Shown one piece after another: positions 24,929 to 33,554 of a DNA stretch of 64,000 nt. Source of the stretch: Martinezella hainanensis. GTDB lineage: Bacteria > Pseudomonadota > Alphaproteobacteria > Rhizobiales > Rhizobiaceae. The stretch spans positions 354,819 through 418,818 of the forward strand of contig NZ_FMAC01000007.1 in assembly GCF_900094555.1 (NCBI RefSeq), in the 5' to 3' direction. Both the position numbers and the translations under genes were made by a program. Each line of letters opens with the position of its first letter. Position 1 is the stretch's first letter. A model generated the notes under the pieces. The model was given only the letters and a program-made list of their open reading frames with translations. It had not been told where the DNA came from and did no database searches.

Positions 24929-27286
24929 ATGGATTATTTCAGACGTTTCAACTTTCTGTTCGCAACGCCAACCTTCGACAATGAGGATCTGGAAGGCGCC
25001 CGCTACAACCAGATCGTCGAGGAGATCGAACGTTCCGGCTTCGAGGTGGTGCGTGCGCGCAATCTCGAAGATGCCGAGATCGCAGTGCAGACGGACGCCG
25101 CCATCGGCTGCATGCTGGTCGACTGGGGCAAGAAGGGGCTCGAGGGCAAGACGGCCTCCCTCATCAACCTCATGCGCCGGCGCGGCCTCGAATTCCCCAT
25201 CATCCTGCTGATCCGCCGCAAGCGCTTCGAGGACGTGCCGGTCGAGGTGCTCGACTTCATCGACGGCTATGTCTTTCTGTCGGAAGAAACGCCTGCCTTC
25301 ATCGCAAAAAGCCTCATCAGCCGGCTCAAGCAATATGCCGAGACGCTGAAGACGCCGTTCTTCGGCGCGCTGGTCGATTATGCCGAAGAGGGCAACCATC
25401 TCTGGACCTGCCCCGGCCATAATGGCGGCATCTTCTATAGCCGCAGCCCGATCGGGCGTGTCTTCATGGAGCATCTCGGCGAAGCGGTCTTCCGCGACGA
25501 CCTCGACAATTCCGTGCTCGATCTCGGCGATCTTCTGACCCATGAGGGTCCGGCACTCGCCGCGCAGAAGGAAGCGGCCAAGATCTTCGGCGCCGAAAAG
25601 ACCTATTTCGTGCTGAACGGCACCTCCACGTCAAACAAGGTCGCGCTTTCAGCCCTCGTCACCGACGGCGATCTCGTGCTGTTCGACCGCAACAACCACA
25701 AGGCCGCCCATCATGGCGCCCTGATGATCTCCGGCGGCATTCCGGTCTACCTGCCGACGATACGCAACGTCTATGGCCTGATCGGCCCCATGGATTTCGC
25801 AACCATGGACGAGGACGCCCTGCGCGAGCGCATTCGCACGCACCCGCTCGTGAAAGATCCCGAAGCCTACAAGAAGCCGCGCCCGTTCCGCGTCGCGGTC
25901 GTGGAACAGTGCACCTATGACGGCACGATCCACAATGCCGAGATGATCCTCAAGCGCATCGGCCATCTATGCGACTACATCCTCTTCGACGAGGCATGGG
26001 CCGGCTTCATGAAGTTCCATCCGCTCTATGCCGGGCGCTTTGCCATGGGTCTTTCCGACCTCGGCCCGGATGCGCCTGGCATCATCGCTACCCAATCCAC
26101 CCATAAGCAGCTGGCAAGCTTCTCGCAGGCTTCGCAGATCCACATGAAGGATCGGCACATCACCGGCCAGAAGCGCCGCGTCGAGCACCGCCGCTTCAAC
26201 GAAAGCTTCATGCAGCACGCCTCGACCTCGCCCTTCTATCCGCTGTTCGCCTCGCTCGACGTCGGCGCGCAGATGATGAAGGGACGCTCCGGCGAGGTGC
26301 TCTGGGACGACACGATCCGCCTCGGCATCGAACTGCGCAAGAAGATCCGCGCCGTGCGCCGCGAATTCGAGGAGAAGGAACATCGCCCCGAGCGACGCTG
26401 GTTCTTCGAGCCCTTTGTGCCGGATCGCGTCGCGATCCCCGATGTGTCAAGCCCGGGCGCCGTGCATGACGTAGCGTGGGAGAGCGTCGCAACTGACCAG
26501 CTCGCCACCAATCCCGCTTTCTGGCATCTGACGCCCCATGCAGCATGGCACGGCTTTTCCGGAATGGAATCGGGCTTTGCCATGACCGATCCGAACAAGC
26601 TGACCCTGCTCACCCCCGGTTTCGACCGGGTGAGTGGCAAATACACGGAGCATGGCATACCCGCGCCAGTGGTTGCTCAATATCTACGTGAAAACCGCAT
26701 TGTTGCGGAAAAGAACGATCTCAATTCGCTGCTGTTCCTGCTCACCCCCGGTGTCGAGGCCAGCAAGGCCGGCACCCTGATCAGCGGCCTTGTCGCCTTC
26801 AAGAAGCTTCACGACGACAATGCGCTGCTGGAAGAGGCAATTCCGGAATTCTATCGTCGCCGGCCTGGCCGTTATGCAGGCGTGCGTCTGCGCGACCTTT
26901 GCGCTGAAATGCACAATTTCTTCCGCCAGGCCGATGTCAGTGCGCTGCAGACAAAGCAGTTTTCCGCCGACCACCTGCCGCCGATCGCCATGTCGCCGCA
27001 CGATGCCGCACGATGCCTCGTTCGCAACGATGTGGACTATCTGCCGATCGACGCCATTGCCGGCCGCATCGCAACCACGCCCTTCGTCGTCTATCCACCG
27101 GGAATCGCGACGATCGTGCCCGGCGAACGCCTGACGGAGCAGGCCCAGCCGATGATCGATTATCTGAAGATGTTCGAGACCTGCTTCAATACCTTCCCCG
27201 GCTTCGAGGTGGAAATCCAGGGGGTCTATCGCGAGATTGATGCATCCGGCAAAATCCGGCTCTATACCTACGTCGTCGCGGAATAG
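24929..27286 (+). CDS. Orn/Lys/Arg decarboxylase, AAT-fold, large biodegradative-type
   Basis: A 785-residue decarboxylase with the response-regulator-like N-terminal wing domain (about 1-125), the PLP core (about 130-600) and the C-terminal domain. The PLP lysine is Lys393 in QSTHKQLASFSQASQ; LFDEAWAGFMKFHPLYAGRFAM carries the cofactor Asp. The length and architecture match AdiA/LdcC/SpeC-type enzymes. Which of arginine, lysine or ornithine it uses cannot be told from these motifs. It makes a polyamine or diamine in the cytoplasm. A GNAT acetyltransferase follows by 22 bases, and a Pho-box-like site lies upstream. Confidence 0.88.
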   Translation: MDYFRRFNFLFATPTFDNEDLEGARYNQIVEEIERSGFEVVRARNLEDAEIAVQTDAAIGCMLVDWGKKGLEGKTASLINLMRRRGLEFPIILLIRRKRFEDVPVEVLDFIDGYVFLSEETPAFIAKSLISRLKQYAETLKTPFFGALVDYAEEGNHLWTCPGHNGGIFYSRSPIGRVFMEHLGEAVFRDDLDNSVLDLGDLLTHEGPALAAQKEAAKIFGAEKTYFVLNGTSTSNKVALSALVTDGDLVLFDRNNHKAAHHGALMISGGIPVYLPTIRNVYGLIGPMDFATMDEDALRERIRTHPLVKDPEAYKKPRPFRVAVVEQCTYDGTIHNAEMILKRIGHLCDYILFDEAWAGFMKFHPLYAGRFAMGLSDLGPDAPGIIATQSTHKQLASFSQASQIHMKDRHITGQKRRVEHRRFNESFMQHASTSPFYPLFASLDVGAQMMKGRSGEVLWDDTIRLGIELRKKIRAVRREFEEKEHRPERRWFFEPFVPDRVAIPDVSSPGAVHDVAWESVATDQLATNPAFWHLTPHAAWHGFSGMESGFAMTDPNKLTLLTPGFDRVSGKYTEHGIPAPVVAQYLRENRIVAEKNDLNSLLFLLTPGVEASKAGTLISGLVAFKKLHDDNALLEEAIPEFYRRRPGRYAGVRLRDLCAEMHNFFRQADVSALQTKQFSADHLPPIAMSPHDAARCLVRNDVDYLPIDAIAGRIATTPFVVYPPGIATIVPGERLTEQAQPMIDYLKMFETCFNTFPGFEVEIQGVYREIDASGKIRLYTYVVAE

Positions 27287-27308
27287 GCTTGGAAATTCAG
27301 GTTCGGAC

Positions 27309-27869
27309 ATGAAGCAGGATAAAACAATCATCGTTCGCCCGTCCCGGGAGAGCGACGTCGATGCCATGCTGGCAATCTATCGCCGCCACATTCACCGTGG
27401 CGTCGAGGCCGGGGTGGACGATAGCGACACTCCGCAGCCCGACGATCTGCGCGAGCGACGCAAGAATTTGAAGGACCGCCGCTTCCCGCATGTGGTGGCG
27501 ATCGAGGGTGAAAAGGTCGTGGGCTATGCCTATGTGGTGCTGTTCCGCAAGCGCCCGGCCTATCGCTACACGGTCAAGCACTCGATCTATGTGCATCACG
27601 ACCATGTCGGCCAGGGCGTCGGCAGCCTGCTCATGCGCGGGCTGATCGACGCCTGTGCGGCTGCCGGGTTCCGTCAGATGATCGGCTATATCGATGCCGA
27701 CAATGCCGCCTCTCTCGCCTTGCACGAACGTTTCGGCTTCGCTCGGGTCGGCCTGTTGCCGGCAGTTGCCTATCGTTACGGTCGCTGGGCCGATACCGTG
27801 ATGGTCCAGCGTTCGCTCGGTCCAGGCTCGACCACACAGCCGCCCCCGCCGCCGCTCTCCACCCGCTGA
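27309..27869 (+). CDS. GNAT-family N-acetyltransferase (phosphinothricin-acetyltransferase-like)
   Basis: A 186-residue GNAT protein. The acetyl-CoA loop is in HVGQGVGSLLMRGLIDACAAAG, followed by QMIGYIDADNAASLALHERFGF, the standard PAT/YncA pattern. The start at 27309 was preferred to an in-frame Met at 27237, which lies inside the decarboxylase gene. It is co-transcribed with the decarboxylase, so an amine product is a possible acceptor (inference). The C-terminus is Pro-rich and probably disordered. Confidence 0.85.
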   Translation: MKQDKTIIVRPSRESDVDAMLAIYRRHIHRGVEAGVDDSDTPQPDDLRERRKNLKDRRFPHVVAIEGEKVVGYAYVVLFRKRPAYRYTVKHSIYVHHDHVGQGVGSLLMRGLIDACAAAGFRQMIGYIDADNAASLALHERFGFARVGLLPAVAYRYGRWADTVMVQRSLGPGSTTQPPPPPLSTR

Positions 27870-27889
27870 GACAGGGCGAGTTGCTGCCC

Positions 27890-27919
27890 GCCCGGCAAAG
27901 CTTCGCGCTTATGCCGGGC
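27890..27919. terminator. Bidirectional terminator-like hairpin between convergent genes
   Basis: GCCCGGCA (27890-27897) pairs with TGCCGGGC (27912-27919), with an inner AAGC/GCTT helix. It sits between the GNAT gene and the leftward gene ending at 27909 and overlaps that gene's stop codon. No strong T-tract. Confidence 0.5.
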
Positions 27920-28220
27920 GTCGCGTCGAAGCGGGCCTGAAACCCAACACGAAATCCACGACCTTCGATGAGGCCATTTCGCAAGGCTTGAGGGTGAGGC
28001 TTGCTCCGGATAGCACATAGAGATTGAAGCTGACGATGTCGGCCCCGCCAAGCTCTTCACCGTAAAGCCACACCCGTTTCCCATCGGCCGATCGCTTGAC
28101 CGTCACACCCCAGGGGCGACCTTGAAAACGCCCCTCCGAATAGCCGTCAGGTAGCGTCGCAAGCGCATGTTCGAATCCAGACAATTCGGCCGGCAGCAGC
28201 TGCGGCGCCTGGTCCGTCAT
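27909..28220 (-). CDS. Conserved hypothetical protein, about 103 residues
   Basis: The product begins MTDQAPQLLPAELSGFEHAL and has a compact beta-rich pattern (GRFQGRPWGVTVKRSADGKR, LYGEELGGADIVSFNLYVL, ending in KVVDFVLGFRP). I recognise it only as a small conserved-looking rhizobial-type protein and cannot name a family. I prefer the Met at 28220 to the one at 28241, because it overlaps the TGA of the 58-residue gene upstream (ATGA), a coupling signature. Cytoplasmic; no signal peptide or membrane segment. Function unknown. Confidence 0.6.
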   Translation of the reverse strand: MTDQAPQLLPAELSGFEHALATLPDGYSEGRFQGRPWGVTVKRSADGKRVWLYGEELGGADIVSFNLYVLSGASLTLKPCEMASSKVVDFVLGFRPASTRRPA

Positions 28221-28393
28221 GGCGCAAGGCATTCGTCGCATATGCCGCAGCCGTCCTCATCCATCTTCCGCGCCGATCGCGTCCTTCGACAGCAAAGACA
28301 TGCGATGCCGTCCGCACGGGACTCCTCGTCGCGCTCAGGCGGGAGGATCTCCATATGCAGGTCGGAAAGCGGATCGGTTGCGATTTGGCCCAT
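28217..28393 (-). CDS. 58-residue cysteine-rich small protein (zinc-ribbon-like)
   Basis: Translating the minus strand from ATG 28393 gives a 58-residue product starting MGQIATDPLSDLHMEILPPE. It has six cysteines: three in ACLCCRRTRS (residues 32, 34, 35) and three in GCGICDECLAP (49, 52, 55), a pattern that could hold one zinc ion. The stop TGA overlaps the next gene's ATG (28220), so both are probably one transcript and coupled. Composition, frame and coupling support a real gene. Function unknown; a zinc-ribbon accessory or regulator is the most I can suggest. Confidence 0.65.
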   Translation of the reverse strand: MGQIATDPLSDLHMEILPPERDEESRADGIACLCCRRTRSARKMDEDGCGICDECLAP

Positions 28394-28543
28394 CTTGAGG
28401 CTCCGTGTGGGGACCGACTAGAGATAGGAAGCCGCGGGCGCATCTCAAGGTGGCGTCCACGTCATGGCTGGCATGCGGCGATTTCCCTGCCTCTCTCCGG
28501 CACGGCAACAGAGCCGGTTTGATATCGTCATGCAGGATGATAT

Positions 28544-28558
28544 GTTCTGCATTTGTTT
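28544..28558 (+). promoter_or_regulatory. Candidate LexA (SOS) box before dinB
   Basis: GTTC (28544-28547), seven bases, GTTT (28555-28558). Alphaproteobacterial LexA binds the direct repeat GTTC-N7-GTTC; this site differs by one base and lies 42 bases upstream of the polymerase IV start. Weak but well placed. Confidence 0.4.
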
Positions 28559-28599
28559 CAGCTTCTACAATTGAAGGCCCGTGCTGGAACTGCAGTGTG

Positions 28600-29712
28600 A
28601 TGACCGAGACCGCCATGAACGACACGAGCTCAAGCCCCGTCCGAAAGATCATCCATGTGGACATGGATGCGTTCTATGCGTCGGTCGAACAGCGAGACAA
28701 TCCGGAGCTGCGCGGCAAGCCGCTTGCGGTCGGCGGGTCCGCGGCCCGCGGCGTGGTGGCGGCCGCAAGCTACGAGGCCCGCGCCTTCGGCGTTCACTCC
28801 GCGATGCCTTCGGTCACCGCGAAGCGCAAATGCCCGGACCTGATTTTCGTGCCGCCGCGCTTCGACGTCTACCGGGCGGTATCGCAGCAAATCCGCGAGA
28901 TCTTCGCCGAATATACTTCGATGATCGAGCCGCTGTCGCTTGACGAAGCCTATCTCGACGTCACCCAGAACCTCAAGGGCATGGACATCGCCACCGAGAT
29001 CGCGCTGGAGATCCGCACGAAGATCAAGCAAGTCACCGGGCTCAACGCCTCGGCCGGTATTTCCTACAACAAGTTCCTCGCCAAGATGGCAAGCGACCTC
29101 AACAAGCCGAACGGCCAGGCAGTGATCACGCCGAAACATGGGCCGGCATTCGTCGAGACACTTCCCGTCAAGAAGTTCCATGGCGTCGGGCCGGCAACAG
29201 CCGAACGGATGCACAAATACGGGATCGAAACCGGGCTAGACCTGAAGTCGAAATCCCTCGCCTTTCTGCAGGAGCATTTCGGAAAGGCCGGTCCCTATTT
29301 TTACGGCATTGCCCGCGGCATCGACGAACGGCAGGTAAAACCCGACCGGGTTCGCAAATCCATCGGTGCGGAAGATACGTTCGCCGAGGATATCGACGAT
29401 CTCGCGCTGGCGACGGCGGAACTGCGCCCGCTTGCGCAAAAGGTCTGGCGCTATTGCGAAACAGGCGGCATCAGCGCCAAGACGGTGACCGTGAAGATCA
29501 AATATTCGGATTTCACCCAGGCGACGCGCAGCCGGACAAGCGCCTATCCGGTTGCCGACATGGACGAAGTCCTCCAGATAGCATCCGCACTTCTGGCGAC
29601 CGTCCACCCGTTCGCACGGCCAATCCGGCTGCTCGGCATCACACTTTCGTCTTTGACGAACCAAGAGAGCGACGACGCTGGAGCACAGTCCCAGCTCGAT
29701 CTCGGCATCTGA
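28600..29712 (+). CDS. dinB: DNA polymerase IV (translesion, Y family)
   Basis: A 370-residue DinB. The catalytic palm motifs are HVDMDAFYASVE and LSLDEAYLDVT; SAGISYNKFLAKMASDLNKP is the conserved finger/thumb segment and the little-finger domain follows. The C-terminus QSQLDLGI is a beta-clamp-binding motif. The start is taken at 28600; the next in-frame Met (28615) is equally possible. It copies damaged templates with low fidelity and would be expected to be damage-inducible, consistent with the LexA-box-like site upstream. Confidence 0.93.
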   Translation: MTETAMNDTSSSPVRKIIHVDMDAFYASVEQRDNPELRGKPLAVGGSAARGVVAAASYEARAFGVHSAMPSVTAKRKCPDLIFVPPRFDVYRAVSQQIREIFAEYTSMIEPLSLDEAYLDVTQNLKGMDIATEIALEIRTKIKQVTGLNASAGISYNKFLAKMASDLNKPNGQAVITPKHGPAFVETLPVKKFHGVGPATAERMHKYGIETGLDLKSKSLAFLQEHFGKAGPYFYGIARGIDERQVKPDRVRKSIGAEDTFAEDIDDLALATAELRPLAQKVWRYCETGGISAKTVTVKIKYSDFTQATRSRTSAYPVADMDEVLQIASALLATVHPFARPIRLLGITLSSLTNQESDDAGAQSQLDLGI

Positions 29713-29786
29713 GAGGACCGACCTTCCTTCCATCGCTGAGGATAGTGCCCCTAATTTGTCTACCTTGCGCGGCCAAGTACGCGAAC

Positions 29787-29809
29787 GAGGAAAGCTAAAC
29801 CGTTTCCTC
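29787..29809. terminator. Hairpin between convergent dinB and dipZ-type genes
   Basis: GAGGAAA (29787-29793) and TTTCCTC (29803-29809) form a 7-base stem overlapping the stop of the leftward gene. It lies in the 95-base convergent gap and could end transcription from either side. Modest stability. Confidence 0.35.
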
Positions 29810-31658
29810 AGCCGAAGGTGAAGGCATAGGCCTGGGCGCCGGGGTCGAGAAACTTGATCTCGAACGTATGATCCGACACCGGGCCACTCGCACGAACGAG
29901 CTGGTAAAGCTTTTGCCCCGTCACCACGCCATTGCCGTTTGCGTCCGTATCGACGCCATGGCCGTCGCCCGGCGGCTTGCCATCGACGGTGATCTGGAAG
30001 CGCACCGGCTTTCCGTCCGCCGATGGTCCAAGCACCAAATGCAGGTCGCGCGCATGGAAACGGTAGTAGAGCCGGCTATCGGCGCTGTTTGAGGTCGCCT
30101 CCTGCGGGCCGACGGTCCAGTTGCCGGCAAGGCCCCATTCGTTGAGTTTCGGCGTCGCGGCAGCGTAATCGTGGGACGCATCGTTGACCGTGCCGGCATC
30201 GTCGACGAAATTCTGCGACCGCAGATAGCCGACATAGGTTTCCGGTGACTGGACGTCGGCCTCGTTGGAGGCGGCCTCCGCGCCCGTCGCCTTGACGTTC
30301 ACGATGTCGCTGGCAACATTGCTCTTGCCGGCTTCCGCGAGAAGCTGCTGGATCACCCTTTCGGATTGATCGTAATCGCCTTCGCCGAAATGATGATGGC
30401 GCACCTGCCCCTGTGCATCGATGAAATAATGGGCGGGCCAATATTCGTTGTCGAAGGCGCGCCAGATCGCATAATTGTTGTCGATCGCAACCGGATAGGT
30501 GATACCGAGATCGGCAATGGCCTTCTTCACATTGTCGACGTTCTTTTCGAAGGCGAATTCCGGTGCGTGCACGCCGATGACGACGAGGCCCTGATCCTTA
30601 TATTTCTGCGCCCATGCTTCGACATAGGGTATCGCTCGCAGGCAGTTGATGCAGGAATAGGTCCAGAAGTCGACAAGCACGACCTTGCCCTTCAGGCCGG
30701 TAGCCGTCAGCGGCGGCGAATTCAGCCATTGCACCGCGCCATCGAATGGAGGAACGGGACCTTCGACCGGCAGCTGTGTGACAGCAGGCTTTTGTGCCGT
30801 GGCCGCCGTCATGGAACCGTTGCCGGCCGCTCCGTCAGGCTTTGCGTTCATCATCGCCGTATTTGTCGCGCTCATCATCGCACCGCCATCACTCTTCATG
30901 ACGACGGATGAGGGCTTGTTCGGGTCTTGGGCGTGGAAACGGTCGATGAGGTTCTGTTCAAGTGATGCCGTGCTTGCAAGCGACGCCTGCGTCAGCAGGC
31001 CGGTATCGAGCCCCATGGCGATTGCGACGACAGCGACCAGCACGGCAACGCCGACGCCGCGGCGCAGCCACTCGCCGATGCCAAGCGATTGCTTCATCGC
31101 CTGATAGACCCGGCCACCGATCAGAAGCGCAAGCGCAAGTGATGTGGCAGCCCCCAGCGCATAGGCGAGCAGCAGCAATGTCGTACCCACGCTTGCCCCC
31201 TGCAGCGCGGCTCCCGTCAGGATGAGGCCGAGCACGGGACCGGCGCAGGGTGCCCAGAGCAGGCCGGTCGCCACACCCAGCAACAGCGATGCAACAATCG
31301 TCGACCCACCGTTGCGGCTCGCACGATCAGCCGATTGCGACAGCCGCGCGCCGAGCGAGACGAGCGGACGCGTCAAACGATCGGACAGCGATGGAAAGAG
31401 AAGAATGATGCCGAAAACCGCAAGCAGCGCCATGGCCGCATAGCGCCCATATTCGTTGGCCGTTACGGCCCAGCCGCCGCCGAAGGCCGCAAGCGTCGCG
31501 ACCGCCGCAAAGGTGGCTGCCATGCCGACCAGCAGCGGCAGCGTGCTGCGCAGGAAGGGCTGGCCCGCCCGCGCAAAGACGAATGGCAGAACGGGCAGGA
31601 TGCAGGGGCTGACGATCGTCAGGACGCCGCCGAGATAAGCAAGGATGAATAGAAGCAT
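29808..31658 (-). CDS. dipZ: DipZ-type fusion: CcdA-like membrane domain plus periplasmic thioredoxin-like domain
   Basis: A 616-residue fusion. Residues 1-220 are a CcdA-like membrane domain with paired cysteines in VSPCILPVLPFV and WAPCAGPVLG. A Met/Ala/Asn-rich linker (about 240-300) follows, then a TlpA-like thioredoxin domain (about 310-455) with active site WTYSCINCLRAIP, and a C-terminal beta domain of about 150 residues seen in DipZ proteins. It should pass electrons from cytoplasmic thioredoxin to periplasmic disulfides. It lies 18 bases after msrB in the same direction, so its likely partner is the periplasmic MsrB. Confidence 0.88.
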   Translation of the reverse strand: MLLFILAYLGGVLTIVSPCILPVLPFVFARAGQPFLRSTLPLLVGMAATFAAVATLAAFGGGWAVTANEYGRYAAMALLAVFGIILLFPSLSDRLTRPLVSLGARLSQSADRASRNGGSTIVASLLLGVATGLLWAPCAGPVLGLILTGAALQGASVGTTLLLLAYALGAATSLALALLIGGRVYQAMKQSLGIGEWLRRGVGVAVLVAVVAIAMGLDTGLLTQASLASTASLEQNLIDRFHAQDPNKPSSVVMKSDGGAMMSATNTAMMNAKPDGAAGNGSMTAATAQKPAVTQLPVEGPVPPFDGAVQWLNSPPLTATGLKGKVVLVDFWTYSCINCLRAIPYVEAWAQKYKDQGLVVIGVHAPEFAFEKNVDNVKKAIADLGITYPVAIDNNYAIWRAFDNEYWPAHYFIDAQGQVRHHHFGEGDYDQSERVIQQLLAEAGKSNVASDIVNVKATGAEAASNEADVQSPETYVGYLRSQNFVDDAGTVNDASHDYAAATPKLNEWGLAGNWTVGPQEATSNSADSRLYYRFHARDLHLVLGPSADGKPVRFQITVDGKPPGDGHGVDTDANGNGVVTGQKLYQLVRASGPVSDHTFEIKFLDPGAQAYAFTFG

Positions 31659-31676
31659 CGTTCGGTCTCTGATCGT

Positions 31677-32165
31677 TCAGGCAGCGGCCCTATGGAATGT
31701 CATGGCGACGCCGTTCATGCAGTAGCGAAGGCCGGTCGGCTTCGGCCCGTCATCAAAGACATGCCCGAGATGACCGCCGCAGCGGCTGCAATGCACTTCG
31801 TTGCGCACCATGCCGAAGGAAGTATCGCGCGATGTCGCCACGGCGCCGTCGAGCGGCGCCCAGAAGCTTGGCCAGCCGGTGCCGCTGTCGAATTTCGTGG
31901 CCGAGGAAAACGCATCCTGATTGCAGCCGGCACAGGCGAAATTGCCCTTGCCATGCTCGTTCAAGAGCGGGCTGGTGAAGGGGCGCTCGGTTCCCTCTTT
32001 CCTCAGGACGGCATATTGGTCCGCCGTCAAGATCTTCTGCCATTCCTCATCCGTGTGAGAAACAGGGAAATTCACGGCGGTTTTGGCAGCGGCCGTGCCG
32101 TAGCCCAACCGCAGGCCGATGGCGCCAAGAACCGTTGCCAGAAGCACTCCTCGTCTGTTCAGCAT
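31677..32165 (-). CDS. msrB: Exported peptide-methionine (R)-S-oxide reductase
   Basis: A 162-residue MsrB with an N-terminal twin-Arg-like signal (LNRRGVLLATVLGAIG ... AAA), so it is probably periplasmic. Zinc ligands are in FACAGCNQDAF and HCSRCGGHLGHVF; GTGWPSFW and the catalytic Cys in LRYCMNGVAMTFH are intact. I start at 32165 because this gives the signal peptide directly; an earlier Met at 32201 adds a tail with no purpose. It repairs oxidised methionine in exported proteins and is followed by dipZ, which can supply its electrons. Confidence 0.9.
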   Translation of the reverse strand: MLNRRGVLLATVLGAIGLRLGYGTAAAKTAVNFPVSHTDEEWQKILTADQYAVLRKEGTERPFTSPLLNEHGKGNFACAGCNQDAFSSATKFDSGTGWPSFWAPLDGAVATSRDTSFGMVRNEVHCSRCGGHLGHVFDDGPKPTGLRYCMNGVAMTFHRAAA

Positions 32166-32228
32166 CGCACCGTTCTCCTTCAGCGGACAAGCCGAGCTCA
32201 CAGGACATCCAAGTCCGATATTGCTTCG

Positions 32229-32250
32229 GCGACGGGGCGTGTCCCGTCGC
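32229..32250. terminator. GC-rich hairpin between the DUF2325 gene end and msrB
   Basis: GCGACGGG (32229-32236), loop GCGTGT, CCCGTCGC (32243-32250): a perfect 8-base stem in the 155-base gap between the leftward DUF2325 gene and msrB. It lacks a U-tract, so it is a weak terminator or a leader structure. Confidence 0.4.
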
Positions 32251-32320
32251 TATGGACTACGGAAAAGAGGGCCGTTTTGTTACACACATGCCGATGAGAA
32301 CACCGAAACGTGAACAGTCT

Positions 32321-33550
32321 TCATTCCGCCGCCAGGGGCGCAGCAATGACGGCAACGAAACTCGCCAGGCTTGCCGAGCGCAACGGCAGATACGGCTTGT
32401 CGCTATCGCGGCAGAGCCGCTTCACCATGTCGGCCGCCGAATGGCTGATGCAGTCGACTGGGAAAACGGCTGATGACGCCCGTCCGACCAGCGCGGGCAA
32501 CAGGGAGAGATTGTCCTCGACACCGCCATCGTGAAACAAGAGTTCAATGTTGCGCCCTTCGGCAAGCTTCCGCAGGCGGTCGAAGAGGTTCGGGCGACCG
32601 CCGACATAGAGCAGCGTCTCATGCCGAGTCGAACTCCCGGCGATGACAGGATCAGCAGCCGCTGCAATAGTTGCCTCCAGCAGATCCAGCTCGCGCTTCA
32701 ATGCCAGATTCTCGTCTGCGAAAGACGATAGCTGCGACTGGGTTTCAGCAAGCTTCGCTTCCGACTGCGCAAGGCGTTTCTCGTAGGCTTCCGAACGCTC
32801 TCCGGCTGCCTGCAGCTTCTCAGACAGCCTTGCATCCTGGCGCTGCCCTGCGCTTGCAGAAGGGATTTCGCCGGCCGTCGCCTGCACGCGCCGCAGGCTC
32901 TCCTCCAATTCATCGATGCGCTTCTGCAAAAGGATGTTGTCTTGAGCCGCCGCCTGGAGGCGGACTTCCTGGCGGAGAATCTTCTCATCTCTCGCCTCGA
33001 CATCCAATTGCAGCCGACGCAGGCGCGCGAGATCAAGCCGGCTGGAGCTGCCGACGAGATGCGACAGCATGTGCACTTCGCCAAAAATATCATTCATCAG
33101 CGGACGATCGCTGGCCGGGTGGCTCATGGCCGCCCAATAGGCTCCTGATATATCGCCGTCGTCGACAGCCTTGTCCCACTGCGCCTTGATCTCCGTCGTT
33201 GTCGCAAGCTTGGCAAACTGCTTGAGGATACGCTCGTGACGGCGATCGAGCGCCTTGTTCAACAGCTTGGCGGCGATATCACGCTGGCCGGCGGCCCGGA
33301 CACCGCGGCTGTGCAGGGCATGGTCGGTCGCCACCTTCGTATCGATATCGCCCACTTTCGCCAGTACCTGCCGGAGCTCCGTCGTCGTCAGGCATGTGCC
33401 GACGATGGAGCAGTGGAACATCGGCGGCAGTTCCCAGGTCTTCAGCCGCTGAGTCCTGACCGCCGCCGCCGAAAGAGCGGGCCGCTCATCCAGCCGCTGT
33501 TCGACAATCGGAAGCGCAAAGGGCCGTTTATGATTGAGGAGAACCGACAT
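32321..33550 (-). CDS. DUF2325-domain protein with a long coiled coil
   Basis: A 409-residue protein. The N-terminal region (KTWELPPMFHCSIVGTCLTT, ALDRRHERILKQFAKL, GDISGAYWAAMSHP, FGEVHMLSHLVG) has a conserved His/Cys-rich helical core typical of DUF2325 proteins. A coiled coil follows (about 170-300, EARDEKILRQEVRLQAAAQD). The C-terminal DUF2325 domain (about 315-400) has ETLLYVGGRPNLFDRLRKL and FPVDCISHSAADMVKRLC. Biochemical function is unknown. The CSIVGTC and HMLSH residues could bind metal (inference). A Mo-box-like palindrome lies immediately upstream (33555-33592), and the ATG at 33550 has no ribosome site, so the start may be further in. Confidence 0.8.
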   Translation of the reverse strand: MSVLLNHKRPFALPIVEQRLDERPALSAAAVRTQRLKTWELPPMFHCSIVGTCLTTTELRQVLAKVGDIDTKVATDHALHSRGVRAAGQRDIAAKLLNKALDRRHERILKQFAKLATTTEIKAQWDKAVDDGDISGAYWAAMSHPASDRPLMNDIFGEVHMLSHLVGSSSRLDLARLRRLQLDVEARDEKILRQEVRLQAAAQDNILLQKRIDELEESLRRVQATAGEIPSASAGQRQDARLSEKLQAAGERSEAYEKRLAQSEAKLAETQSQLSSFADENLALKRELDLLEATIAAAADPVIAGSSTRHETLLYVGGRPNLFDRLRKLAEGRNIELLFHDGGVEDNLSLLPALVGRASSAVFPVDCISHSAADMVKRLCRDSDKPYLPLRSASLASFVAVIAAPLAAE

Positions 33551-33554
33551 ATGA

